A DNA stretch of 11,170 nt from Bacillota bacterium (GTDB taxonomy: Bacteria > Bacillota > Clostridia > Oscillospirales > Ruminococcaceae). A program made the translations under genes and the position numbers. Below are positions 7,502 through 11,170 of this stretch, piece after piece. The stretch covers positions 1-11,170 of the forward strand of contig JAEZQD010000129.1 in the NCBI GenBank assembly GCA_023413185.1. The letters are read 5' to 3'. The notes beneath the pieces are model-generated. The model was not told where the DNA came from, did not search any database, and was given only the letters and a program-made list of their open reading frames with translations. Position 1 is the first letter of the stretch; the number at the start of each line of letters is the position of its first letter.

Positions 7502-8809
7502 CTAATTACTTGACGGTCTGGGTGTTAAGTAATAATACTTAATCTTGTTCTTAAGATCATAAACTAAAATGTCGTCGCCAATATATTGGGGCCTGTCGTC
7601 TATAACTTCTTCTACTATGTAAAGTGAATCATTGTTTTTGTGGTAATCACCATAACCGTTGACATAACAAATCCACTGATCGTTTACATAATCATACAAA
7701 AAAGTTCTATCCGGTCTTCTTGTATACGAGCCCCATATTATCATGTCGTCACTGAATGCCGCAATCCACATTTGGTCAGAACTACTTTTCAGCGCCTTAA
7801 CCTCAACTCTCTGGTTGGTGAAAGGATTATATTTCCACACGTAAAATGTGTACCCTTTGTTGTTGTTATTCTCAAGTAATAACAGAAGATCATCGGTTTG
7901 TTCAGACCAAGTGATGTGAAAGAACTCCGAGTATTCAAACTCTGTGAAATGAATATAGTTTTCCAGCCACTGTTTTTCTTTGAGGTTGTAAAAGCACAGA
8001 TAATAATGGGAGTATGATTCGGCTTCGTTATCCTCATAAAGTTTGCCTAGGAAGGGTACGATACCATTTTTAGATTCATATTCGTATGATCCTTGTATTC
8101 CACCGTAAGGTGAGACACCATTCAATTCTATTCTATCTTTCATAAATTCGGGTAACGTTATTTTAAATGAATCACCGCTATTAACATTATAAATATGAAT
8201 ACCTTCTGTGCTCCAGCTGATATATTCGTTATCCAACCACATCAACGCATAATATAACGGGTATTCCATTAAGTAGTTATCTGCGTGCCAAAATTCCTTT
8301 GTTTTGCCGTCACACTCAACAATCAGCTGTACACTTTTAACCATAAAAGGTGCTGAATAATTATCAAAGTATGTTACTTCACCTGTAATCTCGTCCGGTA
8401 TATAGGTTATCAAAAAATAGGCATAATTTTTTCCGTCAGGGGAAATCTGTAAGCCCTGTATTTCTTGTTCTTTCTTCAATTTGCTCATTTTTTCTTTGGT
8501 AAGCTTCGCTTCTAAAGAAGTAAAGTAATCTTCGTTTACTTCTACCGCTTTCCCCTCAAATTCTGGAACCGCGGTATTATCGATAACGGTGAACTCCATA
8601 CTGCCTACAGGCAGAAAATAGGGGGAGTTTTTATAGTCAGGGGCAATACCCCTGCTTGAGGAAACCTCACTGCTTTCGGGTGTAGCAGTGCTGCTTGGAG
8701 AGGTTGATTCCTCGCTTGTTTGTGTGTCGATACTGCCCGCACCCGTGGAACAGGCGCAGAGGGAATAAATCAGTATACAGGTTGAAAGGGCAGCAAAAAA
8801 TCTTTTCAT
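7502..8809 (-). CDS. Lipoprotein of unknown function, possible beta-propeller repeats
   Basis: A 435-residue predicted lipoprotein. ATG at 8809 is preferred over the in-frame GTG at 8821, because AGGAG (8821-8825) overlaps that GTG and lies 11 bases before the ATG. The signal peptide MKRFFAALSTCILIY ends in lipobox LCAC (Cys20, with an unusual Cys at -2). A Ser/Thr/Glu linker follows to about residue 57. Downstream, ISPDGKNYAYF (122-132) resembles the SPDG turn of TolB/PD40-type propeller blades, and later stretches such as YISWSTEGIHIYNV and FSDDMIIWGSY have a similar blade-like rhythm. This is weak evidence for a propeller, not proof. No catalytic motif is visible. The DNA is more AT-rich than the plus-strand genes. 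The first part of the gene is duplicated at 9526-9646. Its stop is 32 bases from the convergent terminator. Confidence 0.8.
   Translation of the reverse strand: MKRFFAALSTCILIYSLCACSTGAGSIDTQTSEESTSPSSTATPESSEVSSSRGIAPDYKNSPYFLPVGSMEFTVIDNTAVPEFEGKAVEVNEDYFTSLEAKLTKEKMSKLKKEQEIQGLQISPDGKNYAYFLITYIPDEITGEVTYFDNYSAPFMVKSVQLIVECDGKTKEFWHADNYLMEYPLYYALMWLDNEYISWSTEGIHIYNVNSGDSFKITLPEFMKDRIELNGVSPYGGIQGSYEYESKNGIVPFLGKLYEDNEAESYSHYYLCFYNLKEKQWLENYIHFTEFEYSEFFHITWSEQTDDLLLLLENNNNKGYTFYVWKYNPFTNQRVEVKALKSSSDQMWIAAFSDDMIIWGSYTRRPDRTFLYDYVNDQWICYVNGYGDYHKNNDSLYIVEEVIDDRPQYIGDDILVYDLKNKIKYYYLTPRPSSN
8643..8763 (-). repeat. Lipoprotein-leader cassette, copy 1 (inside the 7502-8809 gene)
   Basis: This 121-base segment encodes LCACST through SSRGIA of the lipoprotein gene. 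It aligns without any gap to 9526-9646, with about 100 of 121 bases identical by eye. The longest run of identity is at the lipobox end. Confidence 0.85.
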
Positions 8810-8893
8810 ATGTAACACCACTCCTGACTATTCTGGTATACTCTCTATGACTGTATGATTCTTATTATCTTTGTAATTCGTTATCGTTAAGTG

Positions 8894-9490
8894 TCACCCC
8901 ACCTGAATTTTCAAGCTATCTATTGCGTCCAATATCATCTGCTTTTCTTCTTCATTGGTATAGGGACCAAAGATGGTTATGCCAAAATAATCATCTTCAG
9001 TTGTTTTATTATTTGAAACAAAGAATTCGATAAAGTTTTTATTAACACTGCTATCTCGTTTATAATTAAGCAAAAAAGCATCATATCCATTAGTCTTAAA
9101 ATCTATAGAAGAAATTACTTCTACAGTATTAGTTATGAATTTTTTCATATCAGCAGTAGTTGGAGTGGCTTCTTTAATACTATTATCATCCATTTGTTCG
9201 ACTTCATCATTATAAGTTATAATGGAAATTAGCATATGTGAAATATATGTTGTAACATCGTTATCTTTGTCAAATTCTTCTTGTCCAGCAGTATAATATA
9301 TATTATAAGACGTGGCATATGGGCAATCACTCCATTCTGACACTTTGTACATACTGGGGATATTCATAGTAATTTCTATTGGATAAAAAGCAGAATTATC
9401 AGATTTAAATTTTGTTTGTTGTACGCCATTACAAGCACAAAGTAAAAATAGAATAAATAAAACAATTAAAACCCGGAAACTATGTCGCAT
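8894..9490 (-). CDS. Small lipoprotein of unknown function
   Basis: A 198-residue predicted lipoprotein. The frame is open upstream to 9625, but that part overlaps the neighbouring reading frame. ATG 9490 is chosen because it begins the signal peptide MRHSFRVLIVLFILF, which ends in lipobox LCAC with Cys20 followed by Asn-Gly. GAGGG lies about 11 bases before it; an in-frame GTG at 9499 is an alternative. The mature part is acidic and polar, contains ITMNIPSMYKVSEW and ITIFGPYTNEEEK, and ends in DAIDSLKIQ. The arrangement resembles small secreted domains that end in a short amphipathic helix, but I do not recognise the family. It is the most AT-rich gene in the window. Its start overlaps the end of the short lipoprotein frame at 9480-9689 by 11 bases, suggesting translational coupling. 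The next minus-strand gene starts 84 bases downstream with no terminator between. Confidence 0.75.
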   Translation of the reverse strand: MRHSFRVLIVLFILFLLCACNGVQQTKFKSDNSAFYPIEITMNIPSMYKVSEWSDCPYATSYNIYYTAGQEEFDKDNDVTTYISHMLISIITYNDEVEQMDDNSIKEATPTTADMKKFITNTVEVISSIDFKTNGYDAFLLNYKRDSSVNKNFIEFFVSNNKTTEDDYFGITIFGPYTNEEEKQMILDAIDSLKIQVG

Positions 9491-9689
9491 TTTTTTCACA
9501 ACCCTCTGCATATTTTTGGGTTTTAGCGATACCCCTGCTTGAAGAAACCTCGCTAATTTCAGGTATAGAAGAACTGGTTGGAGAGTGCAATTCCTCACTT
9601 GTTGAAGTGGCGATACTGCCCCCACCCGTGGAACAGGCGCAGAGGGTGCAAGCTATAAGAACTAGCATAATGTACTTTTTCACGGACAT
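9480..9689 (-). pseudogene. Truncated lipoprotein: signal peptide and Ser/Thr linker only
   Basis: A 69-codon frame starting MSVKKYIMLVLIACT with lipobox LCAC, then a linker nearly identical in plan to that of the 7502-8809 lipoprotein (SEVSSSRGIA at the same place). It stops 19 residues after that block (TAG at 9480-9482), with no folded domain. GTG 9683 is an alternative start with better spacing to GAAAG at 9690-9694. A promoter at 9823-9851 could drive it. It is either the remnant of a paralogue that lost its body or a short lipopeptide gene that couples translation of the next gene. The preserved frame, the absence of indels and the promoter favour continued expression. The missing domain favours decay. 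Confidence 0.55.
9526..9646 (-). repeat. Lipoprotein-leader cassette, copy 2
   Basis: The partner of 8643-8763: exactly 121 bases, no gap, same strand and same reading frame. The N-terminal part of the signal peptide before the lipobox and the sequence after SSRGIA are unrelated between the copies, so the similarity has sharp edges on both sides. Confidence 0.85.
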
Positions 9690-9822
9690 CTTTCGGGTCA
9701 ATGTTATCTTATTAGTAGATGGACTTCCAAAATCAAAATCCATGTCATTGCAGCTTCAATTTTCTAATAAATGTGTGCCTCTAACCGTATAGCAATTCTT
9801 CTATTTATACAGTATATTACCA

Positions 9823-9851
9823 ATTATACCACATGCATTACCATTATTCTA
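9823..9851 (-). promoter_or_regulatory. Minus-strand promoter of the lipoprotein cluster
   Basis: On the minus strand a perfect TATAAT (9828-9823) is preceded by TGG, an extended -10 element. The -35 position, 17 bases upstream (TAGAAT, 9851-9846), is poor. Transcription would start near 9816 and read a leader of about 125 bases into the short lipoprotein frame and then the 8894-9490 gene. Confidence 0.55.
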
Positions 9852-10168
9852 CAACAAATGGGTGACGGTATTTTCTTTATCAATAAGAATCGTCCGTGGT
9901 TAACCGCCATCAATGGGAATTCTGGGACGGCGGAAGAATCGGGGACCGTTCCCTACAACCCTCCTACGGTTGCGAATGCGAACTTGTTCGCTATTCGCCC
10001 CTACGAATACGGTATAAAATAAACAATCCAGTCGCGGACATTGCGTGACGGCGAGCACCCACAACAAATTTCGCCCGTATTTTACCTTGAACGACACCCC
10101 AAGCCGCAGTTTACGTTAACAAAGCGAAGCCCAATTCTAAACATTAAGTGAATTACCCCCCGCCGTAC
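9852..10168. other. Gene-free stretch with repeat-like palindromes
   Basis: No reading frame here has a believable ribosome binding site. The part 9900-10020 contains GGGGACCGTTCCCTAC (9941-9956) and the hairpin at 9972-9998. On the minus strand it reads CGTAGGGGCGAATAG before the palindrome. This looks like intergenic dispersed repeats that I associate from memory with Clostridia genomes. Positions 10020-10168 hold nothing I can name. Confidence 0.4.
9972..9998. repeat. Palindromic hairpin, possible dispersed repeat
   Basis: GCGAATGCGAA (9972-9982) pairs with TTCGC (9987-9991) and ATTCGC (9993-9998), with one bulged T at 9992 and a CTTG loop: 11 pairs in all. There is no T-run on either strand, so it is not a standard terminator. 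Confidence 0.6.
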
Positions 10169-10198
10169 TTGTGGGGTTATATGGGATTGTGCTATAAT
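10169..10198 (+). promoter_or_regulatory. Promoter of proB
   Basis: TTGTGG (10169-10174) and a perfect TATAAT (10193-10198) are 18 bases apart, with TGC before the -10 as an extended element. The transcript would start near 10205 and carry a leader of about 105 bases. I see no T-box or other known riboswitch in that leader. Confidence 0.75.
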
Positions 10199-10310
10199 GC
10201 ACGGTAGTAATCATCCCGCCGCGGGGCGCAGTACCATCGCGTACTATATAATTTATAAAACGAAACGACAGACCGGCATGGTCTTAAAAGGGAAAAGAGG
10301 ATTGCTTGCC

Positions 10311-11105
10311 ATGTGCAGCATAAAGGACGCAAAACGCATCGTGGTGAAGGTTGGAACCTCCACCATCGCATACCAAACGGGCAGGATGAACCTGCGCAAA
10401 ATCGAGCGCCTGGTCAAGGTGCTGGCGGATATCAAGAACTCGGGTCGCGAGGTGGTGCTGGTTTCGTCGGGTGCCATCGGCGTTGGGGTAGGTAAGCTGG
10501 GGCTAAAGCAGAAGCCTACCGACATCCCCACCAAGCAGGCGGCGGCGGCTGTGGGTCAGTGCGAGCTGATGTATACATACGACAAGTTGTTCTCCGACTA
10601 CAGCCATACGGTGGCACAGGTGCTGCTGACCCGCGACGTCATCGACGACGCGGTGCTGCGCCGCAACGTCGAGAACACCTTTCGGCGGCTGTTGGAGATG
10701 TCCTGCATCCCCATTGTAAACGAGAACGATACCGTATCCACCGACGAGATTGAGTGTGGTGGAAACTTTGGCGATAATGACACCCTTTCGGCGATGGTTG
10801 CGGCGGTGTGCGGCGCGGACGCGCTGATACTGCTGACCGACATCGACGGGCTTTATACCGGCGACCCGCGCACCGATGCGGACGCGCGTCTGATCGAGCA
10901 CGTGAGCGAAATTACCGACGACCTGTGCCGCCTAGCGGGCGGGGCAGGCTCCGCCATGGGCACGGGCGGCATGATAACCAAGCTGCACGCCGCCGAGATT
11001 GCGCTGGAGCGGGGCATAACCATGGCAATTATCAGCGGTGCCGCCCCCGAGAGCATGTACGACCTGCTTGAGGGCAAGGCGGTAGGCACACTGTTTTCAA
11101 AATAA
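10311..11105 (+). CDS. proB: Glutamate 5-kinase, short form without PUA domain
   Basis: Glutamate 5-kinase phosphorylates glutamate to gamma-glutamyl phosphate, the first step of proline synthesis in the cytosol. The 264-residue product contains the amino-acid-kinase core in order: KVGTST (13-18), VSSGAIGVG (51-59), PIVNENDTVS (135-144), FGDNDTLSAM, LTDIDGLYTGDP (175-186) and MGTGGMITKL (216-225). It ends about 40 residues after the last motif, so the C-terminal PUA domain of the roughly 367-residue E. coli type is absent; shorter forms are known in other bacteria. The frame is open from 10197, inside the promoter's -10 element, so that start is impossible. ATG 10311 places the kinase core directly after the start, with GAGG about 10 bases upstream. 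The next gene starts 55 bases later. Confidence 0.93.
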   Translation: MCSIKDAKRIVVKVGTSTIAYQTGRMNLRKIERLVKVLADIKNSGREVVLVSSGAIGVGVGKLGLKQKPTDIPTKQAAAAVGQCELMYTYDKLFSDYSHTVAQVLLTRDVIDDAVLRRNVENTFRRLLEMSCIPIVNENDTVSTDEIECGGNFGDNDTLSAMVAAVCGADALILLTDIDGLYTGDPRTDADARLIEHVSEITDDLCRLAGGAGSAMGTGGMITKLHAAEIALERGITMAIISGAAPESMYDLLEGKAVGTLFSK

Positions 11106-11146
11106 GCGCATAGGCTTGAGTAAAGGGATTATTTAGATAGAACCCG

Positions 11147-11170
11147 AAGGAGGATGGACGATGCATCGAA
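11147..11170 (+). CDS. Start of the next gene, presumably proA
   Basis: A perfect AAGGAGG (11147-11153) stands 7 bases before ATG 11161, of which only three codons (MHR) are visible. The other ATG at 11154 touches the ribosome binding site and is unlikely. Position behind proB suggests gamma-glutamyl phosphate reductase, proA. That is an inference from common gene order only; no protein sequence supports it. Confidence 0.45.

Noticed and set aside
8822..8893. Separate promoter before the 7502-8809 lipoprotein gene
   Set aside because: TATACC and GATAAT are present on the minus strand, but neither has an acceptable -35 at the right distance. Read-through from the promoter at 9823-9851 is equally possible.
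9900..10097. Minus-strand 65-codon frame in the proB spacer
   Set aside because: It runs through the palindromic repeat-like sequence, is Arg-rich and has no ribosome binding site. It is better explained by repeats than by a protein.
10205..10310. T-box leader controlling proB
   Set aside because: T-boxes control proBA in some Firmicutes, but this leader is only about 105 bases and I see neither the conserved T-box sequence nor a terminator/antiterminator pair.

Overview
The window looks like a piece of a Clostridia-type (low-GC Gram-positive lineage) chromosome, plausibly an Oscillospiraceae/Ruminococcaceae-like gut bacterium. This is inferred from the GC-rich codon use combined with Gram-positive signals: strong AGGAGG-type ribosome binding sites, sigma-A promoters with extended -10 elements, lipoproteins, a clostripain-family peptidase and a YfhO/CsbB-type glycosylation pair. 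The taxon is an inference, not something read from a marker gene.

Layout. (1) Positions 1-137 are the end of a TM2-domain membrane protein, followed by two hairpins, the second terminator-like. (2) Positions 443-3166 hold a two-gene unit: a lipid-anchored clostripain-family (C11) cysteine peptidase and a small three-segment membrane protein of unknown function, closed by a strong terminator at 3183-3216. (3) Positions 3353-7429 hold a second transcription unit with a near-consensus promoter, a structured leader of about 180 bases, a YfhO-family GT-C-type membrane protein with an unusual cytosolic tail of about 195 residues, and a GtrB/CsbB-type polyprenyl-phosphate glycosyltransferase. A long perfect hairpin at 7437-7470 closes it. 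(4) Positions 7502-9689 are on the minus strand, are visibly more AT-rich, and encode lipoproteins. There are two intact genes plus a short third reading frame that is only a lipoprotein signal and Ser/Thr linker. That frame is an ungapped 121-base copy of the start of the 7502-8809 gene. (5) Positions 9690-10168 hold a minus-strand promoter and a palindromic, repeat-like intergenic stretch. (6) A promoter at 10169-10198 precedes proB (glutamate 5-kinase, short form without the PUA domain), and a well-placed ribosome binding site starts the next gene at 11161, presumably proA.

How the genes may work together. The transferase (6488-7429) should load a sugar onto undecaprenyl phosphate on the cytosolic face. 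YfhO (3568-6465) should transfer it onto an extracytoplasmic acceptor, as described for Bacillus CsbB/YfhO and lipoteichoic acid. No flippase is present in the window. The peptidase and the AT-rich lipoproteins would all sit on the outer face of the membrane, so most of the window is devoted to the cell envelope; proB is ordinary proline biosynthesis. I see no defence system, CRISPR array, transposase or RNA gene. The least ordinary features are the YfhO tail, the YfhO leader and the duplicated lipoprotein-leader cassette.
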